From NCBI RefSeq assembly GCF_001423425.1, contig NZ_LMNX01000003.1, positions 591,044 through 655,043 on the forward strand: a stretch of DNA of 64,000 nt. Direction: 5' to 3'. Below, one piece after another: positions 16,387 to 25,289 of this stretch (position 1 is its first letter; the number at the start of each line of letters is the position of its first letter). Position numbers and translations under genes: made by a program. The notes beneath the pieces were generated by a model. The model saw nothing but the letters and a program-made list of their open reading frames with translations, made no database searches and had not been told where the DNA came from. Origin of the DNA: Rhizobium sp. Leaf306 (GTDB taxonomy: Bacteria; Pseudomonadota; Alphaproteobacteria; Rhizobiales; Rhizobiaceae).

Positions 16387-17052
16387 TCAGGCGGCAAGGC
16401 GCCGCTGGAAATGACTGACGAGGCGCACCAGCGGCCACAGCAGCACGAGGTAGATGAGAGCTGCCAGCACCAGCGGCGAGGCATTGTAGGTGACCGACCG
16501 CGCCATGCCGGCATTGTAGAGAAGCTCGGACAGCGAGATGACGGAGGCAAGCGAGGTGAGCTTGACGACTTCTACGGTGTTGGACAGCAGGTCCGGCAGC
16601 ACGTTGCGGATGGCCTGCGGCAGGACGACATGGGCAAGCGTCTGTACCGTGCTGAGGCCCGTCGACTGCGCAGCTTCCCACTGTCCCTTGGCAACCGAGA
16701 TGAGCCCGGCGCGATAGACCTCGGCGTAATAGGAGGAGTTGTTGAGCAGGAAGGCGATGACGACGGCGTAAAACGGCGAGATGTTGACCCCCGCAAAGGG
16801 CAGGCCGGCATAGATGAAGATGAGCAGCACCAGCGGCGGCAGGGCGCGGAAGAGATCTGTATAGGCGATCGAGATCCAGCGCAGCCAGCGGCGCTCGCTC
16901 ATATTTCCGAGTGCTACGAACAGGCCGCCGATAAGGCCGAGCAGGATCACGGCGCTGCACAGCTTCAGCGTCATCCAGAGGCCGGACATCATCAACGGCA
17001 ATGACTGGCGCATGATGTCGATATTGAAGAACTGGTCGATGAAAATATCCAT
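16387..17052 (-). CDS. Amino-acid-type ABC transporter permease (second subunit)
   Basis: 221 residues with about five membrane helices and the HisM/GlnP family signature, in which the cytoplasmic EAA loop is QWEAAQSTGLSTVQTLAHVVLPQA. It forms the membrane channel with the neighbouring permease (17062) and works with the ATPase (17741) and binding protein (18639). GGAGG stands right before the ATG, and the previous permease ends 9 bases upstream. It probably imports hydantoins, carbamoyl amino acids or related amino acids given its operon, though this family usually moves polar amino acids. Confidence 0.9.
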   Translation of the reverse strand: MDIFIDQFFNIDIMRQSLPLMMSGLWMTLKLCSAVILLGLIGGLFVALGNMSERRWLRWISIAYTDLFRALPPLVLLIFIYAGLPFAGVNISPFYAVVIAFLLNNSSYYAEVYRAGLISVAKGQWEAAQSTGLSTVQTLAHVVLPQAIRNVLPDLLSNTVEVVKLTSLASVISLSELLYNAGMARSVTYNASPLVLAALIYLVLLWPLVRLVSHFQRRLAA

Positions 17053-17061
17053 GTCAGCCTC

Positions 17062-17736
17062 CTATCGCTTCTTCCAGGCGGTCCGGCTTTCCAGCCAGCG
17101 GGCGAAGACCACCATCGGCAGGAAAATCACCAGATAGGCGGCGACCGACATAGTGAGCGGCGTGGCACTGCCGGAAAAACTCTGCGCCGTCGTGGCGCTC
17201 GACAGGATTTCCGAAACGCCGATGGCCGAGCCGAGCGCGGTCATCTTGGTGATGGCAAGCACGCGGTTGACGAGCGGCGGAATGGCAAGACGGACGGCTT
17301 GGGGCAGCGCGACATAGGTAAGCGTGCGGGTAAAACCGAGCCCGGTTGCTATGCCTGCCTCCCACTGACCCTTTTCGACAGACGAAAAGCCCGCCCAGAA
17401 TATCTCTTCGGCAAAAGCTGCAAGGGTCGCCGCCAGAACGAGGAACAGAACCATTGGTCCGGACAGCTGGATGCCGATCGACGGGAACCCGAAATAGAGG
17501 ATCAGGATGACGACCAGAGGCGGCAGTGCGCGAAAGATATCGGCATAGCAGATGATGAAGAAGTTGAGCGTCTTGACGCCATAGCTGCGCAGGCAGGCGA
17601 GCGCGAGGCCCGCGAGGATTCCGGCCACGATCACCGCCGCGGCAATCTGCAGCGTGACCCAGATGCCGGCAATGATGTCAGGCGTATATTGCGCCATCAC
17701 TACCGGGTTGAGGAAGGTTTCGAGGAACCGGTCCAT
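17062..17736 (-). CDS. Amino-acid-type ABC transporter permease (first subunit)
   Basis: 224 residues, with about five membrane segments. EAA loop QWEAGIATGLGFTRTLTYVALPQA is visible, and ADIFRALPPLVVILILYFG is a typical HisM/GlnP membrane stretch. The start at 17736 follows the stop of the ATPase gene by 4 bases, with GGGTAGGG upstream; a longer frame exists upstream but overlaps the ATPase gene throughout. It pairs with the permease at 16387. The two permeases are clearly paralogous, which indicates a heterodimeric channel. Confidence 0.9.
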   Translation of the reverse strand: MDRFLETFLNPVVMAQYTPDIIAGIWVTLQIAAAVIVAGILAGLALACLRSYGVKTLNFFIICYADIFRALPPLVVILILYFGFPSIGIQLSGPMVLFLVLAATLAAFAEEIFWAGFSSVEKGQWEAGIATGLGFTRTLTYVALPQAVRLAIPPLVNRVLAITKMTALGSAIGVSEILSSATTAQSFSGSATPLTMSVAAYLVIFLPMVVFARWLESRTAWKKR

Positions 17737-17740
17737 CGCC

Positions 17741-18484
17741 CTACCCGGAAACGCGCGAAAGGAACGCGCGGGTGCGATCGGCCTTCGGGTTGCCGAAGAG
17801 CTCGTCCGGCGTGCCCTCTTCGACGACGACACCGCCGTCCATGAAGATAACCCTATCGGCGGTTTCGCGGGCAAAGCCCATCTCGTGGCTGACGACGACC
17901 ATCGTCATGCCCTTGGATTTCAGGTCCTTCATCACCTTGAGGACGGAGCCGACCAGTTCGGGATCAAGCGCCGAGGTCGGTTCGTCGAACAGCATGACCT
18001 TCGGGTCGAGCGCCAGCGAGCGGGCGATCGCCACGCGCTGCTGCTGGCCGCCCGACAATTCACCGGGATAGGCATCCGCCTTGTGCGCCAGGCCAACCTG
18101 TTCGAGCATATCCATCGCCCGCGCATCGGCTTCTGCCTTCGAGCGCTTCAGCGCCTTGCGCTGGGCAAGGGTGACGTTCTTGAGGACACTCATATGTGGG
18201 TAGAGGTGAAACCCCTGGAACACCATGCCGATCTGCAGCCGCATTCGGTCGAGATCGCGGCGGGTACCAGCCATGATGTTGCGGCCGTTGACGATGATAT
18301 CGCCCGACGTTGGCTCCTCGAGCCGGTTGCAACAGCGCAGCATCGTGCTCTTGCCGGAACCGGATGGCCCGATGACGAACACGAGTTCGCCTTGGCTGAC
18401 CTTAAGGTCGATCTTCTTGAGGACGGTGGTGGTCCCGAAGCGCTTTTCCAGCGCGACGACTTCGAGCATTGGGCGATTGGCCAT
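17741..18484 (-). CDS. Amino-acid-type ABC transporter ATP-binding protein
   Basis: 247 residues. Walker [10 protein letters not shown] (about residue 40), Q-loop [10 protein letters not shown], signature [16 protein letters not shown], Walker [15 protein letters not shown] and the switch His in VVVSHEMGF are all intact. The family is HisP/GlnQ, which power polar amino-acid importers. Start at 18484 is selected because GGAGG lies seven bases upstream; a longer frame starts seven codons earlier without a good site. It follows the binding-protein gene after an operon-internal hairpin. Confidence 0.93.
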   Translation of the reverse strand: MANRPMLEVVALEKRFGTTTVLKKIDLKVSQGELVFVIGPSGSGKSTMLRCCNRLEEPTSGDIIVNGRNIMAGTRRDLDRMRLQIGMVFQGFHLYPHMSVLKNVTLAQRKALKRSKAEADARAMDMLEQVGLAHKADAYPGELSGGQQQRVAIARSLALDPKVMLFDEPTSALDPELVGSVLKVMKDLKSKGMTMVVVSHEMGFARETADRVIFMDGGVVVEEGTPDELFGNPKADRTRAFLSRVSG

Positions 18485-18600
18485 GTTGGCACCTCCGGCA
18501 GGCACGATGCGGACATATCTGCCGGCTGGATTCCAACCGCGATCTCATATGGGAGAGACGATTGGCGGCCGGCTGCCGCATCCTGTCTGATCAAGGGGGA

Positions 18601-18625
18601 GGGCAGGCGACTGAAGCGCCTGCCC
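18601..18625 (-). other. Operon-internal hairpin after the binding-protein gene
   Basis: On the minus strand GGGCAGGCG, a seven-base loop and CGCCTGCCC form a perfect 9-bp stem 14 bases after the binding-protein stop, with no T-run. Such hairpins often stabilise the upstream message so that the binding protein is made in excess over the membrane subunits. Confidence 0.6.
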
Positions 18626-18638
18626 GTGCTGCAGAGCG

Positions 18639-19490
18639 TTACTTCAGGTTATCGCAGGAGGCCTTGTGGTCATCGTCCTTGTAACCGTCGAAGCCGGGCG
18701 TCCCGAAACCCTTGGTCGGGGTGACGATCGTCGTGCCTGCTTCTGGCGTGACGCCGAACCACTTGACCGAAAGCTTCGCCATCGAGCCGTCGAGCTTCAG
18801 GCATTCCATCGCACGATCGACGAGATCGCGGTTCTGCTCGTCTCCCTTGCGGAAGGAAAGGGCCCAGACGAGGCCGGTTTCGTATTCGAAGGAGAGTTTC
18901 AGGCGCGGGTTCTTCTTGACCGCCCACGCAGCGGCAGTGTTGCCGGCAAGGTTGGCATCGGCGCGTCCAGCAATGACGGCTGCCACGGCGTCGGTATTGG
19001 TACCGTAGCTTTCGACCTTCCAGCCGAATTCCTTTTCCTTCTCCCGCAGGAAGCTGTCATAGGCAGAGCCCTTGTTGACGGCGATCGTCTTGCCCTTGAA
19101 GTCTTCCAGCGTCTTGTATTCAGGCGCATTGGCCGGCACGACAAAACCGAAATTGGTGTCCATGAAGCCTTCGGTAAAGAGAAGGTTCGCGGCACGCTCC
19201 TTGTTCACGGTGACGGGTGCTACAAGGAAGTCATAGGTGCCGGCCTGCAGCGCTGGGATGAGGCCGGAGAACTGCGCTCCGGTCAGATCGACTTTCTTGC
19301 CCAACCGTTCGCCGATCAGGTTTGCCATATCGACGTTGAAACCCTCTATCTTGCCGTCGAGGGTTGGCATCGCGTGCGGCGCGAAGGTCGCGTCGATCGC
19401 GGTCTTGATCGTGTCTCCGAGGGAGTAGGCTGGCGTGCAGGCAAGCAGAGTAGCTAAGCCGACAAAGCCGGCCCTGATAGATGGTTTCAT
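18639..19490 (-). CDS. ABC transporter substrate-binding protein (polar-amino-acid type)
   Basis: 283 residues. Signal peptide about residues 1-23 (MKPSIRAGFVGLATLLACTPAYS). The mature protein is the SBP_bac_3 type, with GFNVDMANLIGERLGKKV and FKGKTIAVNKGSAYDSFL as family landmarks. It is periplasmic and should capture the ligand for the permeases at 16387 and 17062. TAGGAG precedes the ATG. It is the first gene of the hydantoin operon, and the upstream 177-base interval is likely to carry the operon promoter, although I see no clear -35/-10 pair there. Ligand unknown; hydantoins or N-carbamoyl amino acids are plausible from the neighbours. Confidence 0.9.
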   Translation of the reverse strand: MKPSIRAGFVGLATLLACTPAYSLGDTIKTAIDATFAPHAMPTLDGKIEGFNVDMANLIGERLGKKVDLTGAQFSGLIPALQAGTYDFLVAPVTVNKERAANLLFTEGFMDTNFGFVVPANAPEYKTLEDFKGKTIAVNKGSAYDSFLREKEKEFGWKVESYGTNTDAVAAVIAGRADANLAGNTAAAWAVKKNPRLKLSFEYETGLVWALSFRKGDEQNRDLVDRAMECLKLDGSMAKLSVKWFGVTPEAGTTIVTPTKGFGTPGFDGYKDDDHKASCDNLK

Positions 19491-19667
19491 CGATGTTCTC
19501 CTACTGGCGGCTCCAGGCCTTTGGCCCTTGTTGACGCCAGTGTTCCACCGAACCTGCTGCGCTGCAATATAATTGATTATTATAATCGAACTAGGATTAT
19601 ACGATTTCCAAATAGTGATTGTGTCGATGGTCGTCGTTGTCGCAACCGGTCAGGGGCGCATATTGCG

Positions 19668-20723
19668 TCAGCTCTGAAGAGGCTGGGGCTCTTTCGGAAG
19701 AAGTTCGCCTTCGATGCGGTAGTGCAATCCATCCGCGCGGTAGTCCACGTTGGCGACGCCGTTGAAATAGGTCGGCACAACGCGCTCCATCAGGCGGGAG
19801 CCAAAGCCGCGCCGCGTCGGTTCGCTCACGGCCGGCCCCTTGCTTTCGATCCATGTGAAGGCAAAGCCGTTTTCGCCGGGCGCCGTCCAGCGGATCTCGA
19901 CCTTGCCGTCGGCCGTGCTGAGCGCGCCATATTTGGTGGCATTTGTCGCAAGTTCATGGATTGCCAGTGCCAAACCCATGGAAGGTTGTGCTTCGAGCAC
20001 CATCGGAGGCCCGAAGATATCGAAGCGGTCGGGACTGTCCTGGTGCGGTTCGACGGATGTCCGTACAATCGTCTCGACATCTGCTGCGGACCAGTTCGTT
20101 GCCGTCAGCGTATCCTGTGCCCGGGCAAGTGCGTCGATGCGGGCCGACGCCATTTCACCGGCAAGCTTCACGTCTGTCGCATTGCGCAGGCTCTGGGATA
20201 CGACGGCTTGAACCATCGCCAGCGTGTTCTTCATTCGGTGGGACAATTCGCGCTGCAACACACGCTGTTGGCGCTCCCGTTCCTTTTGCTCGGCAAGAAG
20301 GCGCTGCTGTTCGCGCACCAGGTCTTCGCTGCGCAGGCGTTCTTCCTGAAGATCGTCGACCGCCTTGTGCATGACCTGGATCAGCAGAATGTCCACGATG
20401 ACCACGCACGCGTAGAAGGTCAGAGCAACGAGGACCGACCCGTTGATCTCGAACATCGCAAACGGCGGTATAAACCAGTACCAGGCAGCCAGGCCACAGG
20501 CCACGGCGCAAACGGCCCCGGGCCAGACGCCCGCCAGAAACGTCGTCAGGATTACCGCGGGGAAGAAGGTCAGATACGGGAAGCCCGGCGGCAGGAGATG
20601 GTCGCATAGAAACCGCGCGTAGAGCGCAAGCCCGAACGCTGCAACCGCCACTCCCCTGCGCTTTCCCGGGGAAGCGCGGACGTGGTCGCTCATCTCGAAC
20701 AATTGCATACGTAAGGGCTTCAT
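19668..20723 (-). CDS. Membrane HWE-family histidine kinase with DUF4118-like sensor
   Basis: About 351 residues. Four hydrophobic segments at the N-terminus (from VAAFGLALYARFLC to VVIVDILLIQVMH) resemble the DUF4118/KdpD membrane module. A coiled coil (EERLRSEDLVREQQRLLAEQ) then leads to the phospho-acceptor region RELSHRMKNTLAMVQAV, with the N-box HELATNATKYGALS and WIESKGP near the G-box, together typical of HWE/HisKA_2 kinases. Such kinases feed PhyR-type general stress signalling or other responses in alphaproteobacteria. The start is uncertain; in-frame TTG 20780, ATG 20708 and ATG 20693 are alternatives, none with a strong ribosome site. No response regulator is adjacent. Confidence 0.8.
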   Translation of the reverse strand: MKPLRMQLFEMSDHVRASPGKRRGVAVAAFGLALYARFLCDHLLPPGFPYLTFFPAVILTTFLAGVWPGAVCAVACGLAAWYWFIPPFAMFEINGSVLVALTFYACVVIVDILLIQVMHKAVDDLQEERLRSEDLVREQQRLLAEQKERERQQRVLQRELSHRMKNTLAMVQAVVSQSLRNATDVKLAGEMASARIDALARAQDTLTATNWSAADVETIVRTSVEPHQDSPDRFDIFGPPMVLEAQPSMGLALAIHELATNATKYGALSTADGKVEIRWTAPGENGFAFTWIESKGPAVSEPTRRGFGSRLMERVVPTYFNGVANVDYRADGLHYRIEGELLPKEPQPLQS

Positions 20724-20802
20724 TCCAAGTGGGTTCCCGCGGCGTTGCTTGTTCTTGGCTTGTTCGGGGTGTTCCGTCAATCAGCAACTAGAAAGGTACG
20801 TA

Positions 20803-20934
20803 ATGTCCGACGGGATAAGGGACAAGTTTGGCAACACCGGTGAAAGCACGGCGTATGCGGACAACAAACGTGACGAGCACGTTGAGGCATCAGAGGCGCG
20901 ATATGCGGGGACAGGAGGCGCTCCGCGAGACTGA
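20803..20934 (+). CDS. Small hydrophilic protein (43 aa)
   Basis: 43 residues, MSDGIRDKFGNTGESTAYAD then a charged region ending GTGGAPRD, with no membrane segment. AAAGG lies seven bases upstream of the ATG. It stands alone between the divergent kinase and the mfd-like gene, which are on the other strand. No family recognised. The composition is like other small stress proteins in this window, but no EcfG box was found upstream. Confidence 0.5.
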   Translation: MSDGIRDKFGNTGESTAYADNKRDEHVEASEARYAGTGGAPRD

Positions 20935-20964
20935 CAGATCGTCAGCCTCCGACGCGGGGTTCTG

Positions 20965-20997
20965 ACAAAAATTCGCGGGCCCACAGTACGGGCCCGC
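20965..20997 (-). terminator. Rho-independent terminator of mfd-like gene
   Basis: On the minus strand GCGGGCCC pairs with GGGCCCGC (8 bp, loop GTACTGT) and is followed by GAATTTTTGTC. It lies 32 bases after the mfd-like stop codon. Confidence 0.82.
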
Positions 20998-21028
20998 GCT
21001 ATCGTCGATCAAGTCAAACCGTAAAGCC

Positions 21029-24000
21029 TCAAGGCCTTCGCGCCGCCAGAATGAGTCGCTCGAAGAACTTCAGCTGCTCGTCGCAGGTCTGGGCGACCGT
21101 CTCAAATATCAGCCGGTCTTCCCGCCGGATTGCCGCAATCTTCTTCGTCAGGGCCGAAATCACCCTTGCCGGCATCTTGGCAATGGTCATCGCAATCGCC
21201 TTCGGTCCGGCTTCGAGTTTGGCGATACCGAGATGGCCTGCTGCAAGCTGCAGCCTGGTTGTGCGCAACAACAGCAGCGTCTCCTGCGGCAATTCGCCGA
21301 AGCGATCCTCGAACTCTTCTTCCAGATCATTCACGTCGCGCTGTGAGGATGCCCGCAGAAGTCTGGCATAGAGATTGAGCCTAACAGCCGGATCCGGCAC
21401 GTAATCCGCCGGTATCGTGCCCGCGACGTCGAGATGCAGGATTGCGCGCTTTCTGGTGGCCGAAAGTCGTTTTCCCAGTTTCGCGACTGCACGCGCGAGG
21501 AGCTTCTGGTAAAGGCCAATGCCGATGACCTTCATATGCCCAGCCTGATCCTCGCCGGCGATGTCGCCCCCGCCGCGCAGATCGAGATCGCGCAGACTGA
21601 TCGCAAGCCCGGCGCCCAGGCGGTCGTTCTCTACGAGTGTCAAAAGCCGCAAGCGCGTTTCCTCGGGCAGTTCTGCACCTTCTTCCGTCAGAAGCGTGGT
21701 CATGCCCTGCGCGCCTCCACGGCCGACCCGTCCACGCAACTGGTGAAGCTGGGCCAAACCGAACCGCTCCGCATTCCAGATGAACATCGTATTGGCGCGT
21801 GGCACATCGAGGCCGTTTTCAATAATGTTGGTGGCGAGAAGGACATCGCCATCGCCGTCCGCGAAACCGACGATCGCTTCGTCGATCGTCGCCGCCGGCA
21901 TCTTGCCATGCGCGACCTTAACCAAGAGCTCGGGAACAATCTTGCGCAGAATCGCCTCGACGGCTTCGATATCCTCTATGCGCGGCACCACGACGAAGCT
22001 TTGTCCGCCCCGGCGGTATTCGCGCATCAATCCGGTGCGCATCGATGCGTTGTCGAATGCTGCAAGCGATGTGCGAACGGGCCGGCGCCGGGCGGGCGGA
22101 GTCGTCAGGAGGCTGACCTCCTGAACTCCGACCATTGCCGACTGCAAGGTGCGTGGGATAGGTGTTGCCGACATGGCGAGCGTGTGGAGGGTCGGCGCGA
22201 GCGCGCTCATGGCTCGTTTATCCTTGAGCCCGAACCGATGTTCCTCATCCACGATCAAAAGCCCGAGATGCGCAAAGCGCACGTCTTTTGCAAGGATCGC
22301 ATGGGTCGCGACGATAACGTCGATTTCACCCTCGGCCAACGCCGCCTTGACCTGCTTCGCCTCGCTTGGCTTGACGAGCCGTGACAACATTCCGACAGAG
22401 ATGCCTGTTCCTTCGAAGCGTCGCTTGAAGGTGGCGAAATGCTGACGTGTGAGAACAGTCGTTGGGGCGATGACGACCACCTGGCCGCCCGCAAGTGCTA
22501 CCGCTGCTGCGGCGCGCAGTGCGATCTCTGTCTTGCCGAAGCCGACATCGCCGCAGACAAGGCGGTTCATGGCATGCCCGGACGCGAGATCGGAAAGCGT
22601 GGCCTTGATGGCTTCGGCCTGATCTGGTGTTTCGGCGAAAGGGAACCGTCGGGTGAAGGCTGAAAATTCGGCGCGGGGAGGAATGAACGTCTCGGCCGGC
22701 GAGGCCTGCCTGTGCTTTGCGATGGTCGAAAAATGACGCGCCGTCGATTTGATATCCGCGACAATCTTCTCGTGCTTCATTTGCCAGGCGTCGGTGTGAA
22801 GACGATCGAGCGAGACCGCCTCGGGTTCGGAACCGTAGCGCCACAGCTTTCCGAATTCTTCCATCGGAACAAGCACGGAAGCACCTTCGCGATATTCCAG
22901 ACGGGCAGCGTCACGCGCGACGCCTGCAACGGCGATGCTTTCCAGATCTTTCAAAATTCCAATGCCGTGATCTTCGTGGACGACGACGTCGCCGATCCGA
23001 AGATCTGGTTCGCCAAGAAAGGAAGTTGCACTTGAAACATGTCGGTCTTCGTCGCCCGCGGCGATCACAGCAACATTTTGCGCGACGTCGAGGAACCCGT
23101 GATCGAGGGCGCAGGCGAGCTTCAAAAGCGCGCCGGATTCGGCGTCCATCACCTGCGTCCAGCTGTCGACGGACCGAGGCGATACACCAGTTGCTTTCGC
23201 GACACGGCGGCAAAGCGCCTCTGATGCCTTGCCATGCCCGGAAATTACAACCTTCATTCCATCGCCCAGGCGTTCCTGTGCAAATTTGACCAGTGCCTTG
23301 CGCGGGTCCGCATCCGACGCCCCGGAAGGCAGGTCACCCCCTTGTTCGAGATCCAGTGCGCTGGTCTGCACGCCGGTGAAGCGCTGTTCCCACTCCTCGC
23401 TGTCAAGATAGAACGAGCAAGGAGAGGATGTTCCGGTCTTACCGAATTCCGTGCGGGACTGGCGGGCGTCGTCGATGATTTCCAGATTCCGTACGACCCG
23501 GTCTGCTGCGCCCGGAGCCGCAGTCAAAGCGGCATTGCCGAGGATATCGAAAACCGTCACCATGTCCGGGTAAAGGCGGGAAAGCTGGCGCTCCATCGTC
23601 TCAGATTTTGGAGCAGGGGCTTCCGGAATGAGGTCTGCGAGTATGGCTTCGGATGCCGGACCGAAGCTCAACCGTTCAAGGTAGCTCTCGGTTCGCTGCG
23701 AGACGCGGTCAAACCCACGCAATTCGGTCACGTGATCGTCTTCCGACAGGACGATGCGCATTGGGCCCGGGGCGCCGGCGGGATAGATGTCGATCATCCC
23801 GTCGCGCACCGCCAGTTCGCCGGGATCGTCGGCAACGCCCTCTTCCACATAGCCTGATCGTCTGACGAAATTCAGGAATGCCTCGCGATCGAATGGATGG
23901 CCGACCACCAGTTCGATCTGGCCATCTGCGATGACCCCCGCCGGCGGAATGCGCTGCAGCGTCGCGTCGATCGATGTCAGCAGCAGTCGCGGCGTGTCGC

Positions 24001-24319
24001 TTGGCCTGGCCCATATCCGCAATGCGTCCATGCGTCGACCCATGCAGTGCCGCGAGGGCGGAACCCGATCATAGGGAAGGCAGTCCCAAGGCGGCAGAAC
24101 AATGAATTGGACCGAGGGAAAGAGCGCTGCCATGGCATCCGCTATTTTTTGCGCAGCATTTTCGCTCAATGCCACGTAGCAGAGCGAACGACCGGAGCTC
24201 CGGAGCGATGCCTCAAGCCGGGTTGCCACCAAACCCGGCGGCAGTTTCAGATGCGGGGTCTGTTCGGATGCGGGGAGGGGAGAGGGGGCGTTTTCATTTC
24301 GGGACTCAACGATACTCAC
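21029..24319 (-). CDS. mfd: Mfd-type transcription-repair coupling factor, divergent paralogue
   Basis: About 1,096 residues from a GTG at 24319 (AGGT site eight bases upstream), or 1,105 from an upstream TTG; canonical alphaproteobacterial Mfd is about 1,170. The domain order is Mfd-like: UvrB-homology region (DCLPYDRVPPS), CarD-like RNA-polymerase interaction module (GDVVVHEDHGIGILKDLE), then a RecG-like translocase with Walker A GDVGFGKTEIALRA, DEEH box VDEEHRFGL, SATPIPRTL and a C-terminal TRCF domain. It should displace stalled RNA polymerase and recruit UvrA. The DEEQ of canonical Mfd is DEEH here, and the N-terminus is shortened, so a second Mfd-like copy is likely. An EcfG-like promoter may lie upstream. 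Confidence 0.88.
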   Translation of the reverse strand: MSIVESRNENAPSPLPASEQTPHLKLPPGLVATRLEASLRSSGRSLCYVALSENAAQKIADAMAALFPSVQFIVLPPWDCLPYDRVPPSRHCMGRRMDALRIWARPSDTPRLLLTSIDATLQRIPPAGVIADGQIELVVGHPFDREAFLNFVRRSGYVEEGVADDPGELAVRDGMIDIYPAGAPGPMRIVLSEDDHVTELRGFDRVSQRTESYLERLSFGPASEAILADLIPEAPAPKSETMERQLSRLYPDMVTVFDILGNAALTAAPGAADRVVRNLEIIDDARQSRTEFGKTGTSSPCSFYLDSEEWEQRFTGVQTSALDLEQGGDLPSGASDADPRKALVKFAQERLGDGMKVVISGHGKASEALCRRVAKATGVSPRSVDSWTQVMDAESGALLKLACALDHGFLDVAQNVAVIAAGDEDRHVSSATSFLGEPDLRIGDVVVHEDHGIGILKDLESIAVAGVARDAARLEYREGASVLVPMEEFGKLWRYGSEPEAVSLDRLHTDAWQMKHEKIVADIKSTARHFSTIAKHRQASPAETFIPPRAEFSAFTRRFPFAETPDQAEAIKATLSDLASGHAMNRLVCGDVGFGKTEIALRAAAAVALAGGQVVVIAPTTVLTRQHFATFKRRFEGTGISVGMLSRLVKPSEAKQVKAALAEGEIDVIVATHAILAKDVRFAHLGLLIVDEEHRFGLKDKRAMSALAPTLHTLAMSATPIPRTLQSAMVGVQEVSLLTTPPARRRPVRTSLAAFDNASMRTGLMREYRRGGQSFVVVPRIEDIEAVEAILRKIVPELLVKVAHGKMPAATIDEAIVGFADGDGDVLLATNIIENGLDVPRANTMFIWNAERFGLAQLHQLRGRVGRGGAQGMTTLLTEEGAELPEETRLRLLTLVENDRLGAGLAISLRDLDLRGGGDIAGEDQAGHMKVIGIGLYQKLLARAVAKLGKRLSATRKRAILHLDVAGTIPADYVPDPAVRLNLYARLLRASSQRDVNDLEEEFEDRFGELPQETLLLLRTTRLQLAAGHLGIAKLEAGPKAIAMTIAKMPARVISALTKKIAAIRREDRLIFETVAQTCDEQLKFFERLILAARRP

Positions 24320-24363
24320 ATGAACCTGCCATTCTCGCGTCAGCAATTTTATCAGGCTGCAAG

Positions 24364-24388
24364 AACTTAGTTTGTCGCGCCCTGTTCC
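24364..24388 (-). promoter_or_regulatory. Possible EcfG-type promoter, mfd-like gene
   Basis: Minus strand GGAAC, 16 bases, AGTT. The -10 keeps only GTT of the consensus, so this is the weakest of the EcfG-type sites. It is 44 bases before the GTG start at 24319. Confidence 0.4.
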
Positions 24389-24472
24389 CTTCGAACTTTG
24401 CGTTTTCTCTTCACGCGGTCAGGCCGCCATGACGGTGAGACATCAGCGACCGGATGCCGCGTTGCCGTGCAC

Positions 24473-24497
24473 GGAACAGGTCGATGACGAGCGGGTT
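24473..24497 (+). promoter_or_regulatory. EcfG-type general stress promoter, gamma-glutamylcyclotransferase-like gene
   Basis: GGAAC, 16 bases, GGTT on the plus strand. The -10 element ends 27 bases before the GTG at 24525. Confidence 0.58.
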
Positions 24498-24524
24498 ATT
24501 CGACCTCACGGATAGGAGAACCAT

Positions 24525-24929
24525 GTGAAAGTGTTCATTTACGGCACCCTGAAAAGAGGCTTTGCGCTTCACGATAAGGGGCTTGGGAATTCGGAATATA
24601 TCGGGGATGTAGTGACGGTCGAGCCCTACCCCCTGTTGATAGCAGCACCATTCTACGGGCCGATGATGCTCGAACAACCGGGAACCGGTTTGCAGGTGAC
24701 AGGGGAGTTGTTTGAAGTCCCTGAAAACGATCTGCCGGTTCTGGATAAGCTGGAAGACGTTGGTGAAGAGGGAAGTTTCCGGGCAATGCTCAAGGTTCAG
24801 GCATCGGGCGGCGGTCTCGTTCATGATGCCCTTGTCTTTCTGAAAGACGAGAACTGGCTCGACCCCATCCATTCCGGTTTCCTGTCCGCCTATAACGACC
24901 GCAGATTTATCCCGCCATGGGACCGGTAA
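24525..24929 (+). CDS. Gamma-glutamylcyclotransferase-like protein (AIG2 family)
   Basis: 134 residues with the family's N-terminal YGTLKRGF phosphate-binding-like loop, PYPLLIAAP, and the catalytic-type acid in LDKLEDVGEEG. AIG2/GGCT-like enzymes cyclise gamma-glutamyl amines to 5-oxoproline, part of glutathione turnover; related proteins act on gamma-glutamylamine. Start GTG at 24525 with AGGAG seven bases upstream. An EcfG-like promoter lies upstream, so the gene probably belongs to the stress set. The small gene at 24954 follows after 24 bases in the same direction. Confidence 0.82.
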   Translation: MKVFIYGTLKRGFALHDKGLGNSEYIGDVVTVEPYPLLIAAPFYGPMMLEQPGTGLQVTGELFEVPENDLPVLDKLEDVGEEGSFRAMLKVQASGGGLVHDALVFLKDENWLDPIHSGFLSAYNDRRFIPPWDR

Positions 24930-24953
24930 CGACAAGACAAGAGGGACGTCACG

Positions 24954-25223
24954 ATGCGCTACGAGGCAAAGCCCGGCGATGTCAGCCTATTCGAAAATGA
25001 AAAAGCCGGCCACGAGCGCGCACCGGACCACCGCGGCTATTTCATCGCTCACAGAGATATCAAGGCCGGAGAAAAGATCGAAATGGTGCTGTGGGCCGGA
25101 AGGCCGAACAGTTCGCGCTCCTTTGGTGGCAGACTATCCGACGACCAGAAGGGGAGCGCGTCGGCGGTTCCCGATCCGGTTGATCTGTTTGGCAACCCTT
25201 TGCCAAAGCCACCGAAAGGATGA
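24954..25223 (+). CDS. Hypothetical protein (89 aa)
   Basis: 89 residues, no membrane segment. The first half (MRYEAKPGDVSLFENEKAGH) and DIKAGEKIEMVLWAGRPNSS suggest a compact beta-rich fold, and the C-terminus DLFGNPLPKPPKG is Pro-rich. AGAGGG precedes the ATG. It is probably co-transcribed with the gamma-glutamylcyclotransferase-like gene 24 bases upstream. The sequence does not match a family that I can name. The high Lys/Glu content and the phasing with a stress promoter are the only hints of role. Confidence 0.6.
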   Translation: MRYEAKPGDVSLFENEKAGHERAPDHRGYFIAHRDIKAGEKIEMVLWAGRPNSSRSFGGRLSDDQKGSASAVPDPVDLFGNPLPKPPKG

Positions 25224-25289
25224 CACTGCGCACTCGTTCGATTTGACGTCTCAAACCACGGCTGTGCTCTCGCTTCGCGTCTCGGTGGA

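Noticed and set aside
15048..16418. Plus-strand frame of 456 codons opposite hydantoinase and carbamoylase
   Set aside because: It is entirely antisense to two genes with clear catalytic motifs, and its composition is that of a shadow frame.
20724..20802. EcfG-like GGAAC elements between histidine kinase and small gene
   Set aside because: GGAAC occurs on the minus strand but no NGTT is found at 16 or 17 bases.
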